Of a stretch of DNA of 64,000 nucleotides, positions 17,183 through 27,224 are shown in pieces. Under the pieces are notes generated by a model. That model was given only the letters and a program-made list of their open reading frames with translations. It was not told the DNA's origin and did no database searches. The position numbers were made by a program, and so were the translations under genes. Numbering within the stretch: the first letter of the stretch is position 1; every line of letters starts with the position of its first letter. The DNA is from Myxococcus dinghuensis (lineage in GTDB: Bacteria; Myxococcota; Myxococcia; Myxococcales; Myxococcaceae), in assembly GCF_024198235.1 (NCBI RefSeq), contig NZ_JAKCFB010000030.1, forward strand, positions 51,712-115,711, in the 5' to 3' direction.

Positions 17183-17224
17183 AGGATGGCGGTGCGCGTG
17201 TCCGTGGACGACGAGGTGCGTCAT

Positions 17225-17250
17225 GAGGCGGGCCGGAACCGACCCGCCTC
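17225..17250 (-). terminator. Hairpin after purA
   Basis: GAGGCGGG (17225-17232) and CCCGCCTC (17243-17250) form a perfect 8-bp stem with a 10-nt loop, beginning 16 nt past the purA stop. No T-run follows on the minus strand, so termination may be weak or Rho-assisted. Confidence 0.4.
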
Positions 17251-17265
17251 GGGCCTTCCGGCGAT

Positions 17266-18576
<1,311 letters not shown>

Positions 18577-18588
18577 GGTGCCCGCCGC

Positions 18589-21500
18589 TTAGCACGCGGA
18601 AGGGGCCGGGTGACAGTGTTCCGAGAAGCCACAATGCAGGGCCTGGCAGGTCGCTCTCTCACGTCCCGTCCAAGAGCCCTTGACCTCGCCCCGGGCGAGT
18701 GACCTCGCCGCCTCCGCCAGGCGCCCGGCCGCGTCCCCGGCCCGCTCGGGCGAGGGCAGCCACTCGGGCTCCGCGTGGGGTTCTCCCAGGAACACCACGC
18801 CTGTCCGGATGGGTGTTCCCGGCCGCACCATCCGCTCGGCGGCCAGGGCGAGCGCGGCCAGTTCGTGCGCGTGCGCCACCGCGCCGAGCGGGTGCCGCCC
18901 GCCGGCCTTGAACGACACGAGCACCGCCTCCGCGCGCGGTGACTCCCACAGGACATCGACCCCGCCCTCCAGGGTCACCCCGCCTTCCAGTACCAGCGAG
19001 AAGGACAGGCCGCGGTGAACACTGCGTGACGGTGACGCCGCGAGCGCCCGGGCGAAGGGGGTGTCCAGGAAGCGCTCCGCGGTGGACAGCACCGCCTCCA
19101 TGCCTTCGTCGTCCGGGAGCGCGCCCGCGTCCCGCAGCAGCACCTCCAGGTGCGCCCTGCGCTCGGTGGCGTCCGCGTCCGCCGCGGAGGTGAGCTTCAG
19201 GTCGGCGTGGCGCAGCAGGTGGCGGACGAGCGCCTCCGGGGTCGCCTGGGGCAGCCAGCCGTCCGGCTCCACGAGCGGCGCGGCGCCCACGGGCGGCGAC
19301 TCCCAGGGCCACGGCGCGCCCCGCAGGCCGAGCCGGTGGCGGTAGTGGAAGCGCCGCGGACAGGCGATGAAGTCCCCCACCGCGCCCACGGACACGGTGA
19401 CGGGCGCATCGGACGCGAGCGCCTCGACACGCGAGCCACGTACGCGCAGGAGCGCCTGCTCCACGCGAGCCGAGGCACGCGCGAGCGCCTCCGGTCCCGG
19501 CGGCTCCGGATCCGCGGGCGGCGGCAGCTCGTCCACGTCGAGGTCCTCGACGAGTTCGCGCGTGCGCACGTCCTCCAGACGCGCGTCCACCAGGTGCCAC
19601 CAGGAGTCCTTCCCTCCGCGAGGCTCCTCGCCACCAGCCAGGATGAGCATGTCCCGGGCGCGCGTGAGCGCCACGTAGAGCAGGCGGCGGTACTCCGCGT
19701 CCTCGCGGGCCTTGAGCTCCTGGCGCACGGCCTCGAAGCGCGTGGAGGTGAAGCCCTCCAGCGAGTCGGGGACCCACGGACGCAGCGCGATGCCGTGCGA
19801 GCGCTCGAAGTGCGCTCGACCGGAGGTGCTCCGCCGCCGTCCGCCCATGCCCGGCACGACGACGATGGGCCACTCCAGGCCCTTCGCCCGGTGGATGGTG
19901 AGCAACTGCACCGCGCGCGGGTCTCCCGCGTCCAGCAGGTCCGCCTGGGCCTCGTTCGGAGAGGACTCGGCCAGCATGCGCAGCTCCCGGGCGAACGCCA
20001 CGCAGCCGCCGGTGCCGCGCTCGTCCCGGCGCGAGGCCAGCGCGAGCAGCTTCTCCACGTTCGCCGTGGCCTGCTCCGCGTAGGGCGAGCCCGCCAGCGC
20101 CTCGCGATAGCCCGTCATGTCCAGCGCGGACAGCAGGAGCTCCCGCACGCCCAGCCGGTCCCGCTCTCGCCGCAGGGAGGGAAGCGCGGCCAGGAAGCGC
20201 TCCAGCGACAGCCGCTCCCGGTCGGGGAGCTGCGCCAGCACCGCCGCGTCCCGCAGCCGGGGCGCCAGCAACGACAAGGGCTGCTCTCCCGCGAGGAGGA
20301 ACAGCGAGGCGTCCGTCAGCCCCACGAGCGGCGAGCGCAGCACGGCGGCGAAGGCGAGCGAGTCCTCCGAGTCCGCCAGCAGCGCCAGCAACGACGCGAG
20401 GTCCAGCACCTCCTGGGCGCCGTAGAAGCCACGGCCACGCAGCACCCGGTGCGGGACGCCGTGCCGGATGAGGGCCTGCCGGTACACCTCCAGGTGCGTG
20501 AAGGTCCGGAAGAGCATGGCCACGTCGCCGCCCCGCGCCGGCCGCGCCCCCTCCCCGTCCTCGCGCATCACCGTGGGCGGCGCGCCCGGAGCGAGCAGCA
20601 GGCGCAGTCGCCGCGCCACGCAGTCCGCGTCCAGCCAGCGCAGGTCCCCCGCCGTCTCCTGCTCCTCCAGGGCCAACCGCTCCACCACCGCCGACTCGCT
20701 CAGCGAGCCACGCACCGGCGCGAGGTCGTCCTCCTCCGGGACGTAGACGACCTCGAACGGACGAGGCGCGCCCGGGTCCACGGCCGAGAGCACGCCTGCG
20801 AACGCATGGTTGAAGAAGGAGAGCAGGCCGGGCACCGAGCGGCGGTTGTGCTGGAGGAACCCGCGCGTGCCTCCCTCCTCCTCCACCTTCTTCGCCAGCA
20901 CCGCGAAGACGGAGACGTCCGCGCCGCGGAACTCGTAGATGGACTGCTTGCGGTCACCCACCGCGCAGAGGAACGCGGGCTCCAGCGGCAACACCGTCAC
21001 GAGGTCCACGTCGGGCGCAAGCTCGCGCGGTCCCTCCTCGCGCTTCTCCGCCAGGAGCAGCACCAGCTCCAACTGGAGGCGGTTGGTGTCCTGGAACTCG
21101 TCCACCAGCAGGGCGCCCACGCGCTCCTGCACCTGGCGGCGGAAGTCGGCGTGGTCCCGCAGCAGGTCGCGCGCCTTCACCAGCAGCGAGGTGAAGTCGA
21201 ACACGTTGCGCCGGGAGAACTCCTGCTCGTGCCGGTCCTCCACGCGCCCGAGCAGCTCGCGGAACGTCGCCTCGAAGGGCGCGGTGTGCCACGCGGCCCA
21301 CGCGTCCTCCAACGTGCGGATGGACTTGTCGCTCTTGCCGAAGACGCGCCAGTACAGCTCGCGCACGGGCCCCGCGGCCCCCTTGCTCAGCCGCGCGAAG
21401 TTGCGCCCGTCCGCGGAGAAGCTCGCGCGCAGCCACGCGTAGCGGTCCCCCAGGCGGAAGTTCTCCGGCGTCATCCCGTCGAGCCCACGCTCCAGCGCGC

Positions 21501-22251
21501 CCAGGAGCCGCCCCCACTCCCCCTTCGCGTCCAGCCCTCGCGCCTCGCCGCACAGGCGCCGGCCGTCCGACAGCAGCGCCTCCAGTTCGGCGCGCGCCTC
21601 GGCGGCGTCCCCCACCGCGGCGGAGGCCGCGCGCAGCCCCTCCTCGCGGAGCTTCCCGTAGACGGACACCAGCGCCGCCACCAGCCCGTCGGAGAAACCC
21701 GAGCCGGAGAAGCCCAGCTCCTGGCACAGCTCCCGCACCTGCGCGTCGCCCGCCTCCAGCGCGTCGAGCACCACGCGCTCGCAGACGTCCTGCACCAGGC
21801 TGGAGGCCTCCAGTTCGTCGAGCACCTCGAAGTTCGGGTCGATGCCCACCGCGGGGGGCGCGCGACGCAGGAGCTGGCCGCAGAGCGAGTGGAACGTGCC
21901 CACCGTGGCCGAGCCCAGCTCCTCGCGAATCTGCCGCCACGCGTCCGGCAGCGGGAACGGCCGCCCCAGCCGCTCCAGCGACTGGCGCAGCTCCGTCTCC
22001 TGGTCCAACCGCGCCTCGCCCTGCGCGAGCCCATCCAACCGCTGGCGCACGCGCGAGCGCATCTCCGCCGCGGCCTTGTCCGTGAAGGTGAGCATGCACA
22101 ACCGCGACGGACGCACGGCGGCGCCCGCCTCGCGCGCGCCGGCGAACAGGTGCAGCGTCATCGTCACCAGGCTGTACGTCTTTCCCGCGCCGGCGCCCGC
22201 CATCAGGGCGAGGTTTCGCTCCAGCGCGAGCGAGGAGGGCTCGCCGCTCAT
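18589..22251 (-). CDS. addA: AddA-type UvrD-family helicase of an AddAB recombination complex
   Basis: This 1220-aa superfamily 1 helicase should process double-strand breaks together with AddB. Motifs in order: Walker A MAGAGAGKTYSLV (about 17-29), LTFTDKAAAEMRSRVR, DEExx-type LLVDEFQDTNRLQLEL (about 382), GDRKQSIYEFRGA (about 435), LTIHRAKGLEWPIVVVPG (about 785) and RRLLYVALTRARDMLIL (about 857). The C-terminal nuclease-like domain has FIACPRRFHYRHRLGL (about 965) and GGVDVL followed by VSFKAGG (about 1098-1115), where the usual acidic residue before Lys is Ser. The chain ends with CQALHCGFSEHC. The ATG at 22251 overlaps the addB stop as ATGA, so translation is coupled. Confidence 0.93.
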   Translation of the reverse strand: MSGEPSSLALERNLALMAGAGAGKTYSLVTMTLHLFAGAREAGAAVRPSRLCMLTFTDKAAAEMRSRVRQRLDGLAQGEARLDQETELRQSLERLGRPFPLPDAWRQIREELGSATVGTFHSLCGQLLRRAPPAVGIDPNFEVLDELEASSLVQDVCERVVLDALEAGDAQVRELCQELGFSGSGFSDGLVAALVSVYGKLREEGLRAASAAVGDAAEARAELEALLSDGRRLCGEARGLDAKGEWGRLLGALERGLDGMTPENFRLGDRYAWLRASFSADGRNFARLSKGAAGPVRELYWRVFGKSDKSIRTLEDAWAAWHTAPFEATFRELLGRVEDRHEQEFSRRNVFDFTSLLVKARDLLRDHADFRRQVQERVGALLVDEFQDTNRLQLELVLLLAEKREEGPRELAPDVDLVTVLPLEPAFLCAVGDRKQSIYEFRGADVSVFAVLAKKVEEEGGTRGFLQHNRRSVPGLLSFFNHAFAGVLSAVDPGAPRPFEVVYVPEEDDLAPVRGSLSESAVVERLALEEQETAGDLRWLDADCVARRLRLLLAPGAPPTVMREDGEGARPARGGDVAMLFRTFTHLEVYRQALIRHGVPHRVLRGRGFYGAQEVLDLASLLALLADSEDSLAFAAVLRSPLVGLTDASLFLLAGEQPLSLLAPRLRDAAVLAQLPDRERLSLERFLAALPSLRRERDRLGVRELLLSALDMTGYREALAGSPYAEQATANVEKLLALASRRDERGTGGCVAFARELRMLAESSPNEAQADLLDAGDPRAVQLLTIHRAKGLEWPIVVVPGMGGRRRSTSGRAHFERSHGIALRPWVPDSLEGFTSTRFEAVRQELKAREDAEYRRLLYVALTRARDMLILAGGEEPRGGKDSWWHLVDARLEDVRTRELVEDLDVDELPPPADPEPPGPEALARASARVEQALLRVRGSRVEALASDAPVTVSVGAVGDFIACPRRFHYRHRLGLRGAPWPWESPPVGAAPLVEPDGWLPQATPEALVRHLLRHADLKLTSAADADATERRAHLEVLLRDAGALPDDEGMEAVLSTAERFLDTPFARALAASPSRSVHRGLSFSLVLEGGVTLEGGVDVLWESPRAEAVLVSFKAGGRHPLGAVAHAHELAALALAAERMVRPGTPIRTGVVFLGEPHAEPEWLPSPERAGDAAGRLAEAARSLARGEVKGSWTGRERATCQALHCGFSEHCHPAPSAC

Positions 22252-25200
22252 CCGCCCTCCTCCGTCAAGCGGCGCTCGGTGATGCGGCACACGGCGCGGA
22301 AGCCACACGCGCCACAGTCCTGGGGACGCGCCGCGAACTGGCCCGCGCGCAGCGTGCTCACCAGCGACTCCACCGCGTTGGGCAGGTTGCGGCCGCCCTC
22401 CTTCTCCGCCACCTTCGCGCGCACCTCCGGGTCGGTGGACAGCAGCTCCTCCAGCTCCGGCGCGGGGATGATGTCCGTCAGGTGGATGGTGGCCCCCGTG
22501 CGCAGGGAGAACCACGCCGCCTGGCGCGCGCCACGGTGTCCGCTCGCGCGCGCCGCGTAGAGGTACAGCGGGAGCTGGAAGTCGGACGTGAGCAGGCGCT
22601 TCTTCAGCTCCCCCTTGTCCAGCTTGCCGGACTTGTAGTCGATGACGCCCACGTCGGAGCCCGAGCCGTCGAGCCGGTCGATCTTCCCCTCGAAGAAGAT
22701 GGCGTCACCGTCGATGGGCAGGAAGACGTTGCGCCACTTGTCGTCCTCCGCCGCCGGGCCGAACTCGAGCTCGAAGCCCTCCGGCACCATGCGGTCGAAC
22801 GGCAGCCCGCGCCGCTCGTCCACGAGGATGCGACGGGCCATCGCCCTGGCGCGCTCCATCGCCAGCTTCCACAGCTCCGGGTGGCCCACGTGGTACAGCT
22901 TCTCGAAGTGCGCCGCCGCCGACTTGAGCGCGACGTCGAGCACCTCCTCGGGCACCTCCTCTGGCGCCTTGCCCAACAGGTCGTTCTTCTTCAGCGCGTC
23001 GAACACCTTCTCCACCACGTAGTGCCAGAAGGTGCCGCGCCCGCGCGCGTCGAACTCCTCGCCCGGCCGGTCCGGCTCCGTCACCTTGAGCCCGTACGTG
23101 AGGAACCCCTGGAAGCCGCAGTTGCCGAAGCGCGCCAACGCCGAGGCGGACAACGGCCGGGTGAGGTCGAACCGGAACGCCTCGCGCAAGGAGGCGCGCA
23201 GCGTGTTCGCGTCCACCGACCCCGTGTAGGGCCCGGGCTTGCGGTTCGGGTCGCCGAAGAAGAACAGGCGCTCCACCTCCACCAGCGACAGCTCGCGGGC
23301 CCCCGAGTACCACGCCTCCTTGTCGAAGTGCCGCTTGAGCAGCGGCGCCGCCGCGTCCGGTTCGGTGACGCGCAGCTTCGGCTGGGCCAGCGCCTCCAAC
23401 GCCACGCAGCGGCGCAGCTCGGACTCGGTGAGCACCTCGTCCAGCGGCGGGATGGGCGGCAACGAGCGAGGCAGCCACTTCAGCGCGGTGAGCCGACGCA
23501 CCTCCTCCAGGAAGCTCGACGGCACCTGCTCCTGCCCTCCCGCGCCCTCCATGGCGAAGGACAGGCTCAACGTCTCCTCGGAGGCCGCGAGCGCGCTGGC
23601 GAACAACAGCCGGTCCTCCGTCAGGCGCCAGGGCGCGCGGTCCTCGAACTCGCCGCCCGTCAGGCGGAACACGTCCCGGCCCAGGTGCTGGTTGAGCGCC
23701 GAGCGCTCCGCGTCGCTCAACAGCGGCGACGGCGCGTCTCGCCCCGGGAAGCGGCCCTCCGTGAGCCCCGCGAGGAACAGATGGCGGAACGAACGACCCG
23801 GCACCTCGGCTGCGTCGAGCACCTCCACGGCCGCGCTCCGGGGACCACGCGGCGGGAGGAAGGCGTCCGCCATCGCGTCCTTGAGCCACCGGCCGAACGT
23901 GCGCCGCCGCAGCTCCGGCCCCCCCCCCACGGCCTTCAGCGTCCGCAAGAGGCCCTGGACCCGCGTCCGCAACGCCTGCCGCGCCGCCTCGTCGCGGGCC
24001 CGCGCGTCGAGCACGCGCTCCGCCAGCGCCCCCTCCTCGCGCGCCTCCAAAGGCCCTTCGGAGTCCGTCAGCCCCAAGGCCTCGACCACGTGCCACCACG
24101 TCCCGAGCAGCTCCGCGAGCGGCCCCTTCTCCGGGATGCGGCGGCAGGACTCGACCAGCTTGAGGCAGCGCTCACGCAGCTTGCGCACCGCGTGGACACG
24201 CGCGGCGTTGTCGGGCCGCGAGCCCTGGAGCGCCTGGAGCCGCCGCGCGAGCCCCTCGAGGCGCACGTCGTACGCTCCCCGGGCCTGCTGCGCGCCGCGC
24301 CTGCGCACCGCGCCCAGTCGGTCATCGCGCACGGCGGCGAGGGCGAAGAGGCTCGCGGGCGCCTCGGGTGCATCCCTGGACAACGTGGGGGCGTAGCGGC
24401 TGGCCAGCAGCTCCGCGACGCGCTCGGACGGGAAGCCATCCTCCACCAGCAGGGGCAGGTCGAGCGCCAGCCGCACCGGGCCGGCCAACGCGAGCGGCTC
24501 GCCCCAGGGCAGTCGCACGGGCACGCCCAGCTCTCCCAGCGACTCCGCCAACCAGCCCGCCTCCGCGCCCAGCTCGCGGTACGCGATGGCGATGTCGCCC
24601 GGCGGCACGCCCTCCGAGATGAGCCTGCGCACGTCGCGCGCCACCAGCCGCGCCTCGTCCCGGGCCGTGGCCGCGCTCCAGACGCGGGGCTGGACGTCCG
24701 CGCCCGCGAGCAGCTCGCGTTCGGCGCGGGGAGAGAAGAGGTGGCGCCCCAGGTCGATGAAGGGCCGCGCCTCGAAGGTGACGTCGGCCTTGAAGAGGTC
24801 CACGTGCGGCATGGACTCACCCCGGTTCTCGAAGGCGCGGAACAGCGAGGCCAGGGCCGCGTCCGCCACCGGCGAGCCACCCACCGGCGTCTCCACCCGC
24901 AGGGCCACGCGCCGCGACTCGCACGCCGCCGCGAGCGCCAGCAGCAGCTCCAGCCCCGAGGGCCGCACGTCGTAGACGCCATGGAGGACCAGCGCCCCCA
25001 CGCCGTCCCAACTGACCGGCCACGCCCCCCGCCCCAGCGCCTCACGCGCGCCGCGCAGCACGTCCTCGGCGTCCGCGAGCCCCAGCTCGGCCAGCTTCTG
25101 CTCGTAGAGGTGGAACAGGCGGGCGAGCACCCGCACGCGCTTCTGCCGCTCCGGAGGGAGGACCTCCACCGCGTCCTGGAGTTCGCGTGGCGACAGGCGG

Positions 25201-25502
25201 CCGGCCTTGAGGTCCAGCACCACGTCCAGCGCCGCCCGGGCGAAGGCGGGTTCACGCACGAAGTCGCCGAACGACGCGTCCTCGACCTTCGCGCCCAGGG
25301 CCGCCATCACCGCGCGCGCCGCCACCGCGGGACACGGGCGACGGTTCAGCTCCCGGGCACCGCCCAGGACGTGCAGCAGTTCGTCCCAGGTGAGCAGGTC
25401 CGTCCCCACCGCCAGCCCTCGCACGTCTCCTTGCGCGCGCAAGGCGGCCTGCCGCCGCCCGGCGTCGGGGAACACGTGGAGGGTACGAGAGGGACGCGCC
25501 AT
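22248..25502 (-). CDS. addB: AddB-type PD-(D/E)XK nuclease subunit
   Basis: This 1084-aa partner of AddA starts at MARPSRTLHVFPDAG; an upstream in-frame ATG at 25550 is less likely. No Walker A is visible at the N terminus, so the helicase-like half is probably inactive. The C-terminal nuclease carries the active-site residues in KIDRLDGSGSDVGVIDYKSGKLDKGEL (about 940-965). It also has the four cysteines of a 4Fe-4S staple: one in RFGNCGFQGFLTYGL (about 794) and three in DCGACGFRAVC (about 1062-1072). This is the AddB arrangement, in which the cluster holds the nuclease together. The stop codon overlaps the addA start. It is divergent from the J-like gene. Confidence 0.9.
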   Translation of the reverse strand: MARPSRTLHVFPDAGRRQAALRAQGDVRGLAVGTDLLTWDELLHVLGGARELNRRPCPAVAARAVMAALGAKVEDASFGDFVREPAFARAALDVVLDLKAGRLSPRELQDAVEVLPPERQKRVRVLARLFHLYEQKLAELGLADAEDVLRGAREALGRGAWPVSWDGVGALVLHGVYDVRPSGLELLLALAAACESRRVALRVETPVGGSPVADAALASLFRAFENRGESMPHVDLFKADVTFEARPFIDLGRHLFSPRAERELLAGADVQPRVWSAATARDEARLVARDVRRLISEGVPPGDIAIAYRELGAEAGWLAESLGELGVPVRLPWGEPLALAGPVRLALDLPLLVEDGFPSERVAELLASRYAPTLSRDAPEAPASLFALAAVRDDRLGAVRRRGAQQARGAYDVRLEGLARRLQALQGSRPDNAARVHAVRKLRERCLKLVESCRRIPEKGPLAELLGTWWHVVEALGLTDSEGPLEAREEGALAERVLDARARDEAARQALRTRVQGLLRTLKAVGGGPELRRRTFGRWLKDAMADAFLPPRGPRSAAVEVLDAAEVPGRSFRHLFLAGLTEGRFPGRDAPSPLLSDAERSALNQHLGRDVFRLTGGEFEDRAPWRLTEDRLLFASALAASEETLSLSFAMEGAGGQEQVPSSFLEEVRRLTALKWLPRSLPPIPPLDEVLTESELRRCVALEALAQPKLRVTEPDAAAPLLKRHFDKEAWYSGARELSLVEVERLFFFGDPNRKPGPYTGSVDANTLRASLREAFRFDLTRPLSASALARFGNCGFQGFLTYGLKVTEPDRPGEEFDARGRGTFWHYVVEKVFDALKKNDLLGKAPEEVPEEVLDVALKSAAAHFEKLYHVGHPELWKLAMERARAMARRILVDERRGLPFDRMVPEGFELEFGPAAEDDKWRNVFLPIDGDAIFFEGKIDRLDGSGSDVGVIDYKSGKLDKGELKKRLLTSDFQLPLYLYAARASGHRGARQAAWFSLRTGATIHLTDIIPAPELEELLSTDPEVRAKVAEKEGGRNLPNAVESLVSTLRAGQFAARPQDCGACGFRAVCRITERRLTEEGG

Positions 25503-25676
25503 GAACGGGTGGACTCTAGAACGACCGAGCGGGTCGCTTTCATGCTCCATTCCGGGTCTGACGCCCAGCAGCTTCCGCGCCCGCCTGCCTGCCGCCCTGT
25601 TTCCCGGGTTGTCTCGCGAAACCGCTTCCCCTTGCCACTAGGTGGGGCCGGACGCGCGGTGTAGCGTCCTGGACGA

Positions 25677-27224
25677 ATGACCCTCGAAGAGGCGCGCAGT
25701 GAGCTGGGGGTGAGCCCGGACGCGGCGCCCGACCTCGTCCGCCGGAGCTACCTGCGGCTGTTGAAGACACGCAAGCCGGAGGTCGACCCGGCGGGCTTCG
25801 CCCGGCTCCGCGCCGCCTACGAAGTCCTCGAGGCCGCGAAGAACGGGGTGGCGCCACCTCGCACCCAGCCGGCGCCGGCCCCGCCGCGCGACGAGCAGCC
25901 CGCCACCTCGGCCGCCGCGCCTCCGCCCGAGGAGACCGTCCCCTCCGAACCGACGGCGCGGAGCGCGACGACCCACGAGCAACGCCTCGACGCCTTCCGG
26001 GAGCGGTTCAGTCGGCTCCCTCACGACGCCCCGGTGGGCGCGCCCGTGGACATCGCCCGCGAGGCCGTCGAGGCCCTGCCCGACGCCCTCGAGGCCCGCA
26101 AGTGGCTCGTCCAGGCGCTGCTCGCGGCGGAGCGCGCGGACGAAGCGGCCCAGGCCTACCGGGACGCCTTCTATCAGGGCCACTCCGCGCTGCTCCTGGA
26201 GTTCGCCCGGAACTTCCCGGAACGGTTGACCGAGGAGGAACTCCGCCTGCTGAGCACCGTCGCGCGGCCCTCCTTCCTCTGGGGTTTCGCGGAGCACCTG
26301 CTGGAGGCGGAGGAGTGGACGCAGCTCGGCAGGGTCATGAAGGTCGCGTTCGAGACGTTCCAACGCACACCGGACGAGGCCCCACCCCGCCCCCAGTTCT
26401 TCGTCTTCGTCCTGCTCCGACTCCACGAGCACGGACACGCGCCCGCCGCCCGCGCCGTGACGGAGCTGTACGCGTCATGGCTGAAGGCCGAGGACCTGAT
26501 GGAGGCCTTCGAGGGCGAACAGATGACCGCGACCTGGGCGATGCTCCAGGAGCTGGCGGCGCTCGACGACACGTTCCCGTCCGCGGTGCGCATGGTGCTC
26601 GCGCGGCTGCCGCTCCGAGGCAGCCAACTGCCGACGCTCCACGAATCACTCCGGGCCTACAGGCGAAGGGAGCCCGCCCTCGCCGCGTCGGCGCTCGCGA
26701 GCCTCCAGCAGCGATGCCCGCTCTACCTCTCCGTGTTCGGGGAGGACCTCGCGGCGGATACACGACCGGGACACGATGCCACCGGACAGACGGGCGCCAC
26801 GCCCGGCCGGGCGTCCTCCTTCTCGCGGACCGGGAGCCTCCGGCAGGTGGGGCTCATCGCCCTCATCCTCGTGACCGTCTTCGGCGGGGTCGCGGTGATG
26901 GGGGTGGTCGTGGAGTACTCCCAGCGGAGCCTGCGCGAGCATCGCCTGGAGGTCGCCGGTGAGGCCGCGACGGCGCTCTGCTCCGTCCTGCCCGAGTCCG
27001 ACCGCGAGGCCACCTGCGCCGCGTTCCAACGGATGGTCACCCAGGCGGCGGCGCGAGACTGCCTCCCGTTCGTCGGGGGATTCACGAAGCTGCGCGTCCA
27101 GCTCCATCAACGCATCACCCGCGACACAGCTCCCGGGAAGGACTCGGCCGAGTCCTGGTCCCGGATGACGCAGCACCTGGCCGACTTCGAGGCCGCGCTC
27201 CGGCCCCTCTGTCATCAGTCATGA
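25677..27224 (+). CDS. J-domain-like membrane protein lacking HPD
   Basis: This is a 515-aa protein. Residues 1-58 follow a J domain closely (EEARSELGVSPDAAPDLVRRSYLRLLKTRKPEVDPAGFARLRAAYEVLEAAKNG), but the obligatory His-Pro-Asp reads Lys-Pro-Glu. A Pro/Ala-rich linker follows, then a helical TPR-like stretch (about 95-355), one transmembrane helix (LIALILVTVFGGVAVMGVVVEY, about 394-416) and a C-terminal domain with three Cys outside the membrane. The stop overlaps the Hsp70 start by 4 bp (ATGA), so the two proteins are made together. The family pairing recalls E. coli DjlC/HscC, although there the J domain has HPD. Confidence 0.85.
   Translation: MTLEEARSELGVSPDAAPDLVRRSYLRLLKTRKPEVDPAGFARLRAAYEVLEAAKNGVAPPRTQPAPAPPRDEQPATSAAAPPPEETVPSEPTARSATTHEQRLDAFRERFSRLPHDAPVGAPVDIAREAVEALPDALEARKWLVQALLAAERADEAAQAYRDAFYQGHSALLLEFARNFPERLTEEELRLLSTVARPSFLWGFAEHLLEAEEWTQLGRVMKVAFETFQRTPDEAPPRPQFFVFVLLRLHEHGHAPAARAVTELYASWLKAEDLMEAFEGEQMTATWAMLQELAALDDTFPSAVRMVLARLPLRGSQLPTLHESLRAYRRREPALAASALASLQQRCPLYLSVFGEDLAADTRPGHDATGQTGATPGRASSFSRTGSLRQVGLIALILVTVFGGVAVMGVVVEYSQRSLREHRLEVAGEAATALCSVLPESDREATCAAFQRMVTQAAARDCLPFVGGFTKLRVQLHQRITRDTAPGKDSAESWSRMTQHLADFEAALRPLCHQS

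Noticed and set aside
19150..22560. A long plus-strand open frame antisense to addA (and similar ones antisense to addB, the VWA lipoprotein, uvrA and nadA/zinc-ribbon genes)
   Set aside because: They are Arg/His/Gln-rich with no domain, and sit exactly opposite strong genes. Such frames are expected in 70% GC DNA.
18589..25502. AddAB as part of a phage-defence island
   Set aside because: It is a housekeeping recombination complex next to purA, with no restriction, toxin or other defence genes around.
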